The notes beneath the pieces were generated by a model. The model was given only the letters and a program-made list of their open reading frames with translations. It searched no databases and was not told the DNA's origin. From an uncultured Christensenella sp. (GTDB lineage: Bacteria; Bacillota; Clostridia; Christensenellales; UBA3700): a stretch of DNA of 52,104 bases. Where the stretch lies: NCBI GenBank assembly GCA_910579785.1, contig CAJTVJ010000011.1, forward strand, positions 1 through 52,104, read 5' to 3'. The position numbers and the translations under genes are program-made. Shown piece by piece: positions 33,093-41,499 of the stretch (position 1 is the stretch's first letter; every line of letters begins with the position of its first letter).

Positions 33093-33563
33093 TTAAAATA
33101 TTTTTTTGCCTTGCATATCTCCGAAAATACTTACGATATGTCTCAAATCAAACACGACTTGCTCTAAATCCGCTTGTGTCGCTTTAAATTCAAATTTAAG
33201 CGTGTTAGGTACTTGAGGATCGTTTTTGTATGTGCCGCTGACAACTGCCATTCCGTTATCTTCATATTTGATTTCAAAAAGCAGTATGCTTTCGGGGCAG
33301 TACAAGCTGTATGAGCCAATGCCTTGCGATACTTCGTAGCAACTGCTCAACGATCTGTAAAATGAAAATAAAGCTCCCGTCGTAGTAAAGTAGGTGTCGG
33401 TTTTTGCAGTGTAAACGCCGCTTGAAATTTCTAGACGGCACTTAATGTCATAGCCGCCTCTAAAAGACAGGCTTTCCGGAAATCCGTAGGTTTTTACGAT
33501 TTCCATTTTGATGTAACCGTATTCTTTGCCTTTGATGTTAAATACCTTGATTGGTAGGTTCAT
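33093..33563 (-). CDS. WapI-family-like immunity/hypothetical protein
   Basis: A 156-residue all-beta-looking soluble protein. GGYDIKCRLEISSGVYTAKTDTYFTT, then LFSFYRSLSSCYE and LLFEIKYEDNGMAVVSGTY, then LKFEFKATQADL, resemble the WapI/DUF6228-type proteins found as immunity partners of polymorphic toxins. The resemblance is from memory and only moderate. No toxin gene lies beside it, so it could be an orphan immunity gene. AGGAGA lies 7 nt before the ATG. No terminator is clear. Confidence 0.5.
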   Translation of the reverse strand: MNLPIKVFNIKGKEYGYIKMEIVKTYGFPESLSFRGGYDIKCRLEISSGVYTAKTDTYFTTTGALFSFYRSLSSCYEVSQGIGSYSLYCPESILLFEIKYEDNGMAVVSGTYKNDPQVPNTLKFEFKATQADLEQVVFDLRHIVSIFGDMQGKKIF

Positions 33564-34118
33564 TTACGTTCTCCTATTATTATTTTTATTATTATATCAC
33601 AATAAAATTCTTTTTTCAACTATGTGACAGAAGTAAAAGTGTAGATTTGTAACACATTTATAAACTAGATAAAAATATTTATAGCCTAAATTTGCAAAAA
33701 CTCTCACTCTACTTCATTCTAGTTTCATTTAAATGGCGCTAAAAATTAAAAGAGATTTATAATTTAATGTATTTTTGAGTGAACACTCAATAAAATATAT
33801 TCTATCTGCATTTAATTTTTTGCATATTTATCTTTGGTAAGGTGTTTATTCATTTCTTCTGCGTTAAGTTGGCAAAATTTTTCGGTTTATTATTAAAAAT
33901 ATTTTTAGTTATGTATGCGACGTCGGCTATTATGTCGGCTATTATATTGAAATATCATTGCTATATAAGTAAGGTCTGTTGCAGTGCAGAGTATGTTGGC
34001 TGCGTCCGATTTGTCGCGACTTCTTGATTGACAGAGCGTTATTTCTTCAAAAAAGAAGCGTAATATTATTTGCAAATTGCTTAACTTTTCTTCTATTGTA
34101 TATTTATTTTGAATGTTT
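33564..34118. other. AT-rich spacer with possible gene remnants
   Basis: More than 550 nt without a convincing gene. A tandem 11-12 nt duplication (GTCGGCTATTAT twice) lies near 33920-33945. Minus-strand frames in 33905-34129 (for example KNIQNKYTIEEKLSNL) look weakly protein-like but lack a start site, suggesting a decayed gene. Confidence 0.4.
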
Positions 34119-34154
34119 TTAGGATGCAAAATTCAATCTTTTTGTCAAACTCAT
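34119..34154 (-). pseudogene. Truncated small ORF divergent from the XRE regulator
   Basis: An ATG at 34154 has an excellent ribosome site (GAGGAGA 6 nt upstream) but encodes only MSLTKRLNFAS before TAA. One frame over, the sequence continues as HPKNIQNKYTIEEKLSNLQI for about 70 more codons. This looks like the 5' end of a frameshifted gene that the neighbouring repressor once controlled. The small peptide itself may still be made. Confidence 0.4.
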
Positions 34155-34211
34155 AATTTTCTCCTCGCATAGGTTTTGTAATGACGTATATAATAATAAC
34201 GATATCAAAAA

Positions 34212-34228
34212 GTACAAATAGCTTGTAC
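34212..34228. promoter_or_regulatory. XRE operator site 1
   Basis: A perfect inverted repeat, GTACAA-N5-TTGTAC. An identical half-site pair with different spacer bases lies at 34242-34258, centre-to-centre 30 bp, in the divergent spacer upstream of the XRE gene. Confidence 0.75.
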
Positions 34229-34241
34229 TTTTGCCTAAATT

Positions 34242-34258
34242 GTACAAGTAAGTTGTAC
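34242..34258. promoter_or_regulatory. XRE operator site 2
   Basis: A second GTACAA-N5-TTGTAC inverted repeat, ending 14 nt before the XRE start codon. The 30-bp (about three helical turns) separation suits cooperative binding and autorepression. Confidence 0.75.
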
Positions 34259-34272
34259 ATTTGTCAAGAATT

Positions 34273-34482
34273 ATGAAGACCAAAATTGCAGAAAATATAA
34301 AATTTTTTAGAAAGCAGATGGGACTGACTCAGTCGGAGTTGGCTAGCAAACTATGTGCCAAAAAGAGTTTGATTTCAAATTATGAGACGGGTTACAGCAC
34401 TCCTGACATCTATACATTGTGCAAGTTATCTGAGATATTTGACGTATCCTTAGATGATTTGGTGGAGTGGAGCGAGGAATAA
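34273..34482 (+). CDS. Small XRE-family transcriptional repressor
   Basis: A 69-residue single-domain Cro/CI-type HTH protein (FFRKQMGLTQSELASKLCAKKSLISNYETG, then IYTLCKLSEIFDVSLDDLVEW). I choose the ATG at 34273; a TTG four codons earlier is possible. No clear Shine-Dalgarno is visible, as the second operator lies immediately upstream. Two identical inverted-repeat operators in the spacer suggest that it represses itself and a divergent gene, of which only a remnant now remains. Such small repressors are typical of mobile elements or toxin-antitoxin loci. Confidence 0.85.
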   Translation: MKTKIAENIKFFRKQMGLTQSELASKLCAKKSLISNYETGYSTPDIYTLCKLSEIFDVSLDDLVEWSEE

Positions 34483-34779
34483 ACAACAACGGTTGATACG
34501 TCTTTGCAACGGTAAAGTTTTTTAAACTTTGAAGAGCGGTTTTGGACTTGTAATTATGATAAGTTTGTATATTTTTTGACAAAGTCTATTTTTTCTCCAT
34601 TTTTACAGCATTTATTTTGCTGATATCTTTTCGTATTTGTTTATAAAACATAGTCGCAAATATATTATTGTCCCTAGAAAGCTAAATATTTGACAATGAT
34701 ATTAAAATTGTCAAAGCATGTGTCGGCACTGTAACAATTATAAATTCTTTATATCTATGTTAAATATTAGCGTTATGTA
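34483..34779. other. Spacer, nothing definite
   Basis: AT-rich spacer between the XRE gene and the GH95 promoter. A short AAAGTTT-TTT-AAACTTT hairpin near 34514-34530 could end the XRE transcript. No gene seen. Confidence 0.45.
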
Positions 34780-34808
34780 TTGACTTAAATTTTTGCCGAG
34801 TATATTAT
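34780..34808 (+). promoter_or_regulatory. Promoter of the GH95-like gene
   Basis: TTGACT (34780-34785), 17-nt spacer, TATTAT (34803-34808). It is followed by a leader of about 17 nt that contains GTGGGGG. Confidence 0.7.
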
Positions 34809-34831
34809 TTAAATGTAAACGTGGGGGTATT

Positions 34832-37516
34832 ATGAAAAAATCTGCCGTTAGAATTTTTAGTATAGTTACGATTTGCGTCGTATTGTTGACGACAATAGCT
34901 GTCGTTTGCATTCTTGTCTTTGCGCCAAAAAGCGGCACCAATCCGCTTCAAACAAATAAAAGCAGCTATTCTATGTCATATAAAGAACTTTCTGAGAAAA
35001 GCAATAGGTCAAGCAAATGGAGAGAAGGTATGGTGTCGGGCAACGGGCTTCAAGGCTTTGTGACGAGCGGCGCGCCATATAGCGATACCTTTATATATCA
35101 AAACATACATTTTATCTTGCCCAACAAGAATGCAAGAGTCAATCCCATATCTTATCAAGATCTTGATTACGTGAGACAGAGCATTGTCAATTCCAAAGAT
35201 ATCGTGGACGAACAAAGCTATGACGACGTATATACGTATCATGCCGGAGCTACGCTTAGAATAAAGCAGAGCAAGCAGTATATCGGAGTAAAGGATTACA
35301 AAAGGTATACGGATTACACGACCGCTTGCGTCGGAGTGCAGTATACAGATTCTATGGGAAAGTGGGAAAGATTGAGTTTCACTTCTCAATGCGACGGCGT
35401 ATCTATCACCAAATTGAGCGCGTCGGACAAGGGCAATAAAGTCAACGCTACGATATCCATGGACAATATATCAAGTATGGCAAATTTCGGCAAGGGCAAC
35501 GAGGTAGATTTGCGATATAAGAAGTTGGTCGATACAGACTCAACGGCTTTGACCTTTGTGGCTCATTATCCCGATTATGAAAACAGCGAACTCAAAGAGG
35601 GCGGTTACGCCACGGTATGTTACGTCATATGCGAGGGCGGCAAGAAAGAGAGAGTATCTAAAAAGGCGCCTGGTGAGAAACAGTACGTCGGAGAAGACAA
35701 TCCTGCGATTGCAGTTACGGATGCAGACAACGTATATATAATCAGTGTGTCAGACCGCACGTTTGATATGGGCAAATATGCAGACTTTGCAAATGCAGAC
35801 AGCTATGAACTGGTTGACGAACTCTATGACAAAGTCCGCGGTGTGGCAGATAAATACGACGTCGACGGCAAGTTTGATTATGGTATGGCATTCAAAAATC
35901 ATACCGATATATTCACTCCGCAATTCAATGCTTTATCAATAGACCTCGGCGCGGATATCGACGTGTCAAACGAGAAATTACTGAGCAATGTGAGATTCAA
36001 AAAGTCCATATCCGGCACGCTTGCCGAGAGAGCTTATTATGCCGGACGGTACGCCTATCTTTGTTGTTCAGGCGTGTCTACAAGCAGACTTTACGGAATG
36101 TGGACGGGAGAGTGGAACGCCGCTTGGGGTTCTAAATATACGATGGACGCCAACGTAAATCTGCAAACCTCGTCTATGAATACGGGTAATATTTCCTCCG
36201 CTCCTATCGGCTACGTCAACTTTATTTTAAGACAGGTCAACGATTGGGAAGACAATGCGTACGCTACGCACGGGTACACCAACGCATTGCAGGCGCCGGT
36301 AAACAGCGACGGCGACAGGGCGATATTTACGGAGAGTTGCTATCCTTATCCTTTTAGATATTGGAATGCAGGCGCAAGTTGGATGTTGCAGCCTCTGTAT
36401 GAGACCGTGCTTTGTTACGGAGACCTCAAAGTACCTATTTGCGATGAATTTGATTTAGATAAATTAAAGACGATACTCTCTACTACGCAGACGCCGTTGT
36501 CTAATAGCAAGATAAATGCGCTTAAAGAAAGGGGGTATTTGACGTTAAAAGAGGACATCCTGTATCCGCTCCTCATCAAATCAGCCAACTATTGGGAGCA
36601 GCTTTTGACGCCGGAGTATTATACCGACGCCGACGGATATATCCGATATCAAAAGGGCAAGACCTCTCTTGAAGAGGGCGAAACCTACTGCATCATACCT
36701 TCTTATTCGCCGGAGAATAATCCGTCCAACTATCCGAGTCCGTCCTGCGCCAATTCGGCGATAGATATATCGGCATGCAATAGCAATATCCAAATGTTGT
36801 TGGACATTGCAAAAGACGTTGCTCCGCAAGACGACGTGTCGAAGTGGGAAAGGCTGCAAGAAAAACTGCCCAAGCTGCTATATGACAAAGACGGTTCGCT
36901 CAAAGAATGGGCAAGCAACTCTTTTAAGGAAAACAACAAGCATAGGCATTTGAGCCACCTTTATTGCGCGTGGCCGCTTTTTGATACTAAGTATGACGAA
37001 GAATTGAACGAAGCGGCGATATTGGCGGTAAAAAACAGAAAAAGCGAAAACAATGCAAGCCATGCTCTTATTCACCGCACGCTTATCGCCGCCAGACTTA
37101 AAGACAGAAAGCGCGCGACAAACGCTATCGTGGGGCTTATGAATTCCAGCATTTATTACAAATCTCTTATGACCAATCACCATACCAACAGGCGTAGCGG
37201 ATACTGCACAGATTACAGTATTGGCTATCTCGGCATGGTCAATGAATGCTTAGTGTTTTCCAACAAAGGCGAAGTAGAGCTGCTTCCTTGTCTGCCCACC
37301 AGCGGATTTGATAAAGGTCAGTTGAGCGGACTGAGATTGCGCACGCAAGCTACGCTTACGAATTTGCAGTGGGACGTCAAAAATAAGACGGTTGTCGCTT
37401 CGATAGTGTCCGATATAGACCAAGAGCTAACCCTATCATGCGGACTTTCTGACGAAGTCAAGACTGCCGATTTGAAAAAGGGCGAGGAATATCAAATAAA
37501 GTTTGCAATGAAATAA
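34832..37516 (+). CDS. Membrane-anchored GH95-like alpha-L-fucosidase/galactosidase
   Basis: 894 residues. Residues about 5-30 form an uncleaved signal anchor (no lipobox), so the enzyme faces outwards. The GH95 layout is visible: N-terminal WREGMVSGNGLQGFVTSG, the (alpha/alpha)6 barrel with GMWTGEWNAAWGSKYTMDANVNLQ carrying the Asn-x-Asn pair near 440-442, and HRHLSHLYCAWPLFDT near 703. GH95 enzymes remove alpha-1,2-fucose or alpha-galactose from glycans such as host mucin or plant polymers. I start at 34832, where GGGGG is correctly spaced; a start 13 codons earlier lacks a site. The exact specificity cannot be read. Confidence 0.85.
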   Translation: MKKSAVRIFSIVTICVVLLTTIAVVCILVFAPKSGTNPLQTNKSSYSMSYKELSEKSNRSSKWREGMVSGNGLQGFVTSGAPYSDTFIYQNIHFILPNKNARVNPISYQDLDYVRQSIVNSKDIVDEQSYDDVYTYHAGATLRIKQSKQYIGVKDYKRYTDYTTACVGVQYTDSMGKWERLSFTSQCDGVSITKLSASDKGNKVNATISMDNISSMANFGKGNEVDLRYKKLVDTDSTALTFVAHYPDYENSELKEGGYATVCYVICEGGKKERVSKKAPGEKQYVGEDNPAIAVTDADNVYIISVSDRTFDMGKYADFANADSYELVDELYDKVRGVADKYDVDGKFDYGMAFKNHTDIFTPQFNALSIDLGADIDVSNEKLLSNVRFKKSISGTLAERAYYAGRYAYLCCSGVSTSRLYGMWTGEWNAAWGSKYTMDANVNLQTSSMNTGNISSAPIGYVNFILRQVNDWEDNAYATHGYTNALQAPVNSDGDRAIFTESCYPYPFRYWNAGASWMLQPLYETVLCYGDLKVPICDEFDLDKLKTILSTTQTPLSNSKINALKERGYLTLKEDILYPLLIKSANYWEQLLTPEYYTDADGYIRYQKGKTSLEEGETYCIIPSYSPENNPSNYPSPSCANSAIDISACNSNIQMLLDIAKDVAPQDDVSKWERLQEKLPKLLYDKDGSLKEWASNSFKENNKHRHLSHLYCAWPLFDTKYDEELNEAAILAVKNRKSENNASHALIHRTLIAARLKDRKRATNAIVGLMNSSIYYKSLMTNHHTNRRSGYCTDYSIGYLGMVNECLVFSNKGEVELLPCLPTSGFDKGQLSGLRLRTQATLTNLQWDVKNKTVVASIVSDIDQELTLSCGLSDEVKTADLKKGEEYQIKFAMK

Positions 37517-37625
37517 GCAACTGCCGCAACGGCGGTTAAACCGAGAGATATGCTTTTGTGTCAATGTTCTTTGACATATGTAAAAGGGTAGTTGACATTC
37601 GCAAAGATATAGATGAACTAATTAA

Positions 37626-37662
37626 AAACGGCAGGTAAGAATTTTCTTATCAGCCGTCTTTT
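37626..37662 (+). terminator. Probable terminator downstream of the GH95-like gene
   Basis: ACGGC (37628-37632) pairs with GCCGT (37653-37657) with an inner TAAGAA/TTCTTA stem, followed by CTTTTG. A shorter GC-rich hairpin (AACTGCCG with CGGCGGTT) lies right after the stop codon at 37519-37537. Confidence 0.55.
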
Positions 37663-37678
37663 GCTAGGGTAGTATCGT

Positions 37679-38092
37679 TTATAATTCTATTGTCGCCGTC
37701 TTAAAGTCGCAGTAATACTCTGCGGTTTTGCATTTAAATTTGAGTACGCAATAATCGGGATCTGTCACGCCTTGTTTATAAAAAAGTTTATCGCCGATAC
37801 GCCAAATCTTATCTTTTGTCGGTTGGTCTGTGCACACTTCCATTTCGCCGATAATACATACGCCTTGATACTTGAATTTTCCTCGTTTATAAAAATATAC
37901 GCAAGCCTTGTCGTTGTTTAAATATTGTTTTATCTTTTTTGACGACGTGTTTGTAGAAAAATATATTTGATTATTTTCTATTTTTCTTGGAGCAAGCATA
38001 GCGCGAACAATAGGATAACCTTGCTCGTTTACTGACGCAATAAACGCCGTTTTTTGTTGAGATATAAATTCAAATACTTCGTTTTTATCCAT
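37679..38092 (-). CDS. Pyridoxamine 5'-phosphate oxidase-family flavin-binding protein
   Basis: A 137-residue split-barrel protein. The opening MDKNEVFEFISQQKTAFIAS, then GYPIVRAMLAPRKIENNQIYFSTNTSSKK and the mid-barrel VYFYKRGKFKYQGVCIIGEMEV, are typical of FMN-dependent PNPOx-like proteins. The family includes oxidoreductases and haem-degrading relatives; no specific substrate is visible. The start at 38092 is favoured by GAGGT 5-6 nt upstream; an ATG three codons earlier overlaps this site. Confidence 0.85.
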   Translation of the reverse strand: MDKNEVFEFISQQKTAFIASVNEQGYPIVRAMLAPRKIENNQIYFSTNTSSKKIKQYLNNDKACVYFYKRGKFKYQGVCIIGEMEVCTDQPTKDKIWRIGDKLFYKQGVTDPDYCVLKFKCKTAEYYCDFKTATIEL

Positions 38093-38199
38093 AGGTGACC
38101 TCACGGTTTATATTATATTGCAGAGTAGATTTCAAGTCAAGCGATTGGCAAGTTGCATAAATATTCATATGAGAATTTGCTTGCTATCTTCGACCTATA

Positions 38200-40044
38200 T
38201 TACATTTTTTTATCGCAATAAGACTTAGAGATATTATATATTTCCTTCTTTACTTTTTCCATATCGCTCAGCATCTCGTTTTTTCCATTTTCAGTGAGCC
38301 ACTTTGCTTTGCGTCCCCAAAAATTTGTCTTTGCCATTGTATAAAATTCATAGCAGTTTTCTTCGCCGCCTTTTATGCTACTCAAAAGCTTTTCAACTTC
38401 TATGGCAAATTGCGGCGATTTTTCGCGCAGCAGATAAAGTTTGTTGACGTCTCTCACTCCTTCGTCAAGCTTTGCCAAACGCAGCGAGAATTTGCTTTCG
38501 GGTTTTTCGTCTTTATACGACGGATAGACAAGGAAGCAATCGCCGGCAGGGAAAGACCAATGGGTAGACTCTGTCAACGGATCTTTTACCCATGCGTCGA
38601 AAGCCCATCGCAAAAAGCCCGTAGCATTCAGCGAGCCGGCAAACATTGCCGTCCAATAGCTTTCCGCAGGTATGGATTTGGTAAAACTGTTGGGGACGTG
38701 TTCCGTCGCCGTATACATAGTTGTCTCTTGCTTGTTGACTCTTCTTGATTTAACTTGCTCTTTAAAGTCTTGCATATTATCTCTAATTTGTTGCAGACCT
38801 ACGGAAGCATAGTCGAGCCTGTCAAAGACTGCGGCGTTGTGTTTAAAATCGTTGAATGCCGCCGACGTTTTGAGCGTGCGGCCGTTTTTATTTTTTATGC
38901 TTGCTATCAAGTCCAGCGCGGTCTCCATATTGCGGCGTTCGTCAAAGCCGATATATGCGCTGTCAAACAAGTCCATACCGTCAAGATGATTGACGAAAGA
39001 TTGCAAAAACGGTCGCCATACTTCATTGTATTTTATTTTGTTGGCAGTGTTTACTCTTATCTTTTTGTATTTTTTCTTTGATTCGTCAAAGTATCTGACC
39101 ACGTTCTTCCATGGCATCATACTGTAACAAATTATTTTGTCGGCTATTCCAATTTCTTTGTTGAGAGCTATCCATTTATCAAAATGCGTATAGTCGAATT
39201 TCCATTTGCCGTCGGTGGTTTTTATCCATTTTATCATAGAGGGGTAGTGGATATCTCTGTCAAAGCCGTACGTTTGACCGCCCCAAACCTCTTCTACAAT
39301 ACTAGCAGTTACGGCATGACCGCCGAGACTTTTATATAGCAGCATATGCTGTCTGAGAATATCAAGGTGCTTTTCAGAAAAGGGCTCGACGCCGTAATAA
39401 TATGCGACGTTATACGGGTGGTGCCAATATTCTACGTCGAATTTATAATTTTCCTGGTCAGGCATAGATATATCCAACACTTCCACAGATATATCAAGTG
39501 TAACAGTTCTGTCAGTATTGTCTGCGCACACGGTAATTTTTCCGCTGTATATATCCGGCAGAATATCTTTTGGAGTATTGATTTCTGTCCAAACTAATTG
39601 CAATTTGCCACTCTCAATAGATATCGGCTTGTCAGAATATATTACTTCGGGATAGTATTTTCTTTCGCCCTTAGGCATTTTATTGTTGGGATTGTTGGCA
39701 TACCAACCTGCGTGTCCCGTATAAGCTAGCACTTCTTTTACATATGATACTTTAACGTTTGAAGAGGGGATAGTATCTTGCTCGCCTGTCAAATCCGTGA
39801 CGGAAATTCTGACGTTATCAAGATCGAGTTCCGCGCATAATATAGCAAATTGAGCGCAGGTTTTGTCGTTTTTCCAAGCCCATAGATCTAAGCTTTTCTT
39901 TTGAGGACTTTTTAATATTCTGTCGTAATCGTCTTGTATGTATCTGTCTGAATTGCTTACGAATAACGCGTCAAAGTCCTCAAAATTATAATTTCGCTTA
40001 TTTAATAAAACACCGTTGTCATATCTACTGTCTTTAATTTTCAC
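38200..40044 (-). CDS. DUF4091 glycoside hydrolase-like protein
   Basis: A 614-residue cytoplasmic protein with no signal peptide. The N-terminal ~190 residues are beta-rich. The middle resembles a (beta/alpha)8 glycosidase barrel (AYIGFDERRNMETAL with a possible catalytic D/E pair). The C-terminal DUF4091 domain ends in FLVYPSYKDEKPESKFSLRLAKLDEGVRDVNKLYLL, a hallmark sequence. Members are found in glycan-utilisation loci with no proven activity. It starts with GTG at 40044, with AGAGGAA about 7 nt upstream. It is convergent with the GH95-like gene, so a joint role in glycan breakdown is plausible but unproven. Confidence 0.82.
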   Translation of the reverse strand: MKIKDSRYDNGVLLNKRNYNFEDFDALFVSNSDRYIQDDYDRILKSPQKKSLDLWAWKNDKTCAQFAILCAELDLDNVRISVTDLTGEQDTIPSSNVKVSYVKEVLAYTGHAGWYANNPNNKMPKGERKYYPEVIYSDKPISIESGKLQLVWTEINTPKDILPDIYSGKITVCADNTDRTVTLDISVEVLDISMPDQENYKFDVEYWHHPYNVAYYYGVEPFSEKHLDILRQHMLLYKSLGGHAVTASIVEEVWGGQTYGFDRDIHYPSMIKWIKTTDGKWKFDYTHFDKWIALNKEIGIADKIICYSMMPWKNVVRYFDESKKKYKKIRVNTANKIKYNEVWRPFLQSFVNHLDGMDLFDSAYIGFDERRNMETALDLIASIKNKNGRTLKTSAAFNDFKHNAAVFDRLDYASVGLQQIRDNMQDFKEQVKSRRVNKQETTMYTATEHVPNSFTKSIPAESYWTAMFAGSLNATGFLRWAFDAWVKDPLTESTHWSFPAGDCFLVYPSYKDEKPESKFSLRLAKLDEGVRDVNKLYLLREKSPQFAIEVEKLLSSIKGGEENCYEFYTMAKTNFWGRKAKWLTENGKNEMLSDMEKVKKEIYNISKSYCDKKM

Positions 40045-40511
40045 AATTATTCCTCTTTATTGAATTTTTCGCTTTTAGTATGCGATATATTTATTTTATC
40101 ATAATAATTGATTGTATTTCAATACATTTCAAGATTTATGTCGAAGTATTTTTGACAAGCTATCAACAAATTGCGTAAGTGTCGAAAGTGACTATAAAAC
40201 GTAGCTTAATGCAGATTTATTCGGTATGGGTGGCACTATTGCAAGTTTATAAAATTGTTGAGACCTCTCAACTGCGGTCGAGGTGACAATGTATGCTTTT
40301 AGCTAACCAAACTTAAAGTCATTTCGACCGAAGTGTAACGTAGCGGAGAAATCTTATCCTATTTTTTTAACGCGATTAAACTTTTCTACTACGCTCATAA
40401 GGAACATAGTGACGGAATAGCGAGGACGGCTGTGCGTCTTGGGCGAGCGTCACAAATTCGTTATCACGATATCAAAGAGAAAAAAAGAAAAGTTGCGCGA
40501 AAACACGGTAA
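40045..40511. repeat. Repeat-rich spacer, modules A, B and C
   Basis: Inverted module A (about 40258-40289), inverted module B (about 40317-40357) and inverted module C (about 40393-40460). No gene seen. An open frame crossing the tRNA here is not coding. Confidence 0.7.
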
Positions 40512-40541
40512 AAGAAAAATGAGATATTCGCATATCTCACT
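40512..40541 (-). terminator. tRNA-Ser terminator
   Basis: TGAGATAT pairs with ATATCTCA (40520-40539). On the minus strand it is followed by a T-rich run, about 35 nt beyond the tRNA 3' end. Confidence 0.75.
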
Positions 40542-40573
40542 TTCTTTTGCCTAGCAATAGCAACTTTTATTTG

Positions 40574-40664
40574 TGGCGGAGAAAGAGGGATTTGAACCCT
40601 CGCTACGCTTTCACGTACTACTCCCTTAGCAGGGGAGCCCCTTCGGCCTCTTGGGTATTTCTCC
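40574..40664 (-). tRNA. tRNA-Ser (anticodon GCU)
   Basis: A class II tRNA of about 88 nt plus an encoded CCA. The acceptor stem is GGAGAAA with TTTCTCC, followed by discriminator G. The anticodon stem-loop is CCCCTGCTAAGGGG-like with anticodon GCT (reads AGC and AGU). A long variable arm (GTACGTGAAAGCGTAGC) and the T-arm GAGGGTTCAAATCCCTC are clear. Confidence 0.95.
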
Positions 40665-40799
40665 AAAGAGAGTCGCTAAGGCATGTTGCATAATGTATAA
40701 TAGCATACTTTTTTTACCTTGTCAAAATATTTTCAGCAATTTATTGAATTTTTATAATATAGATATTAAATAAAATAAATGCGTGTTGCGTATATTTGT

Positions 40800-41130
40800 T
40801 GCACATAATTAAACTAAATGGGGAACGACGTCGAAATGTAAGGGTAATTGCAATACAAGATTTATCTCTGTCACAGTTTTGTACGATAATTCATAATATA
40901 ATAGAGCCGAAAGACTAAGCTTTATGTGATGTAAGCAATACGTGGTCACCTCGACCGCAGCGGAGAGGTATAAACGAGTTAAATGAATAAGTGGATAAGA
41001 CTTATCGGACTAAGCTCGAAGTGACCGTATATTTACTTACAAGTAGTCGCCGACGCTCGCCCAAAACGCTCCGCTGGCTCGCTATTTCGCCCTATGCGGG
41101 GGAGGTCTTTTCAAGGCGCAAAAGCATTGT
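40800..41130. repeat. Repeat modules A, B-variant and C
   Basis: Module A at about 40942-40980, an ACTT/AAGT version of the hairpin module at 40998-41025 and a module C fragment at about 41049-41095. No gene is visible. Confidence 0.6.
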
Positions 41131-41149
41131 ATTTGAGTTGTAAGACAAT

Positions 41150-41315
41150 TTGCAAATCACAAAAAGAAATCGTATCGTTTTACAAATAGGTATGATAGAA
41201 AAAACTATAATTGAAAAGCTAAAAACTAGGTCTTAAAATTGCAAATGTTGACAGTAAAAATTCGTTGATACCTATTTGTAAAAGTAGTATTTCGATTTGT
41301 AAATTCGATTTGCAA
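41150..41315. repeat. Long imperfect inverted repeat element
   Basis: Two arms face each other across about 75 nt. The inner 16 bp are a perfect inverted repeat (TTTTACAAATAGGTAT at 41178-41193 and its complement at 41268-41283). Further out, TTGCAAATC and AAATCG also match in both arms. No open frame lies inside. It may be a small mobile element remnant or a structured RNA. Confidence 0.6.
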
Positions 41316-41438
41316 TTAAGCCTGTCAAAACGTGCATGAAAAAAAATAAAAAATACGATTTACGTCTAATTAGCTCTAACATGGTGTTATTATATATACA
41401 TTTTACCAAAAATTTGTAAAATTTATTGTCAATAACCG

Positions 41439-41467
41439 TTGAAATTGTATTTTTTTTGTGATAAGAT
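41439..41467 (+). promoter_or_regulatory. Promoter of the DUF1508 gene
   Basis: TTGAAA (41439-41444), 17-nt spacer, TAAGAT (41462-41467), with a short leader carrying AAGGAG. Confidence 0.7.
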
Positions 41468-41499
41468 AATAGCAGTTAAAGTTAAGGAGTATAAAGAAT

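Noticed and set aside
33842..34027. A small plus-strand membrane protein
   Set aside because: It lacks a ribosome site, and its hydrophobic character comes from AT-rich sequence and a short tandem duplication.
40472..40666. A 64-codon minus-strand frame covering tRNA-Ser
   Set aside because: It is mostly the tRNA and its terminator.
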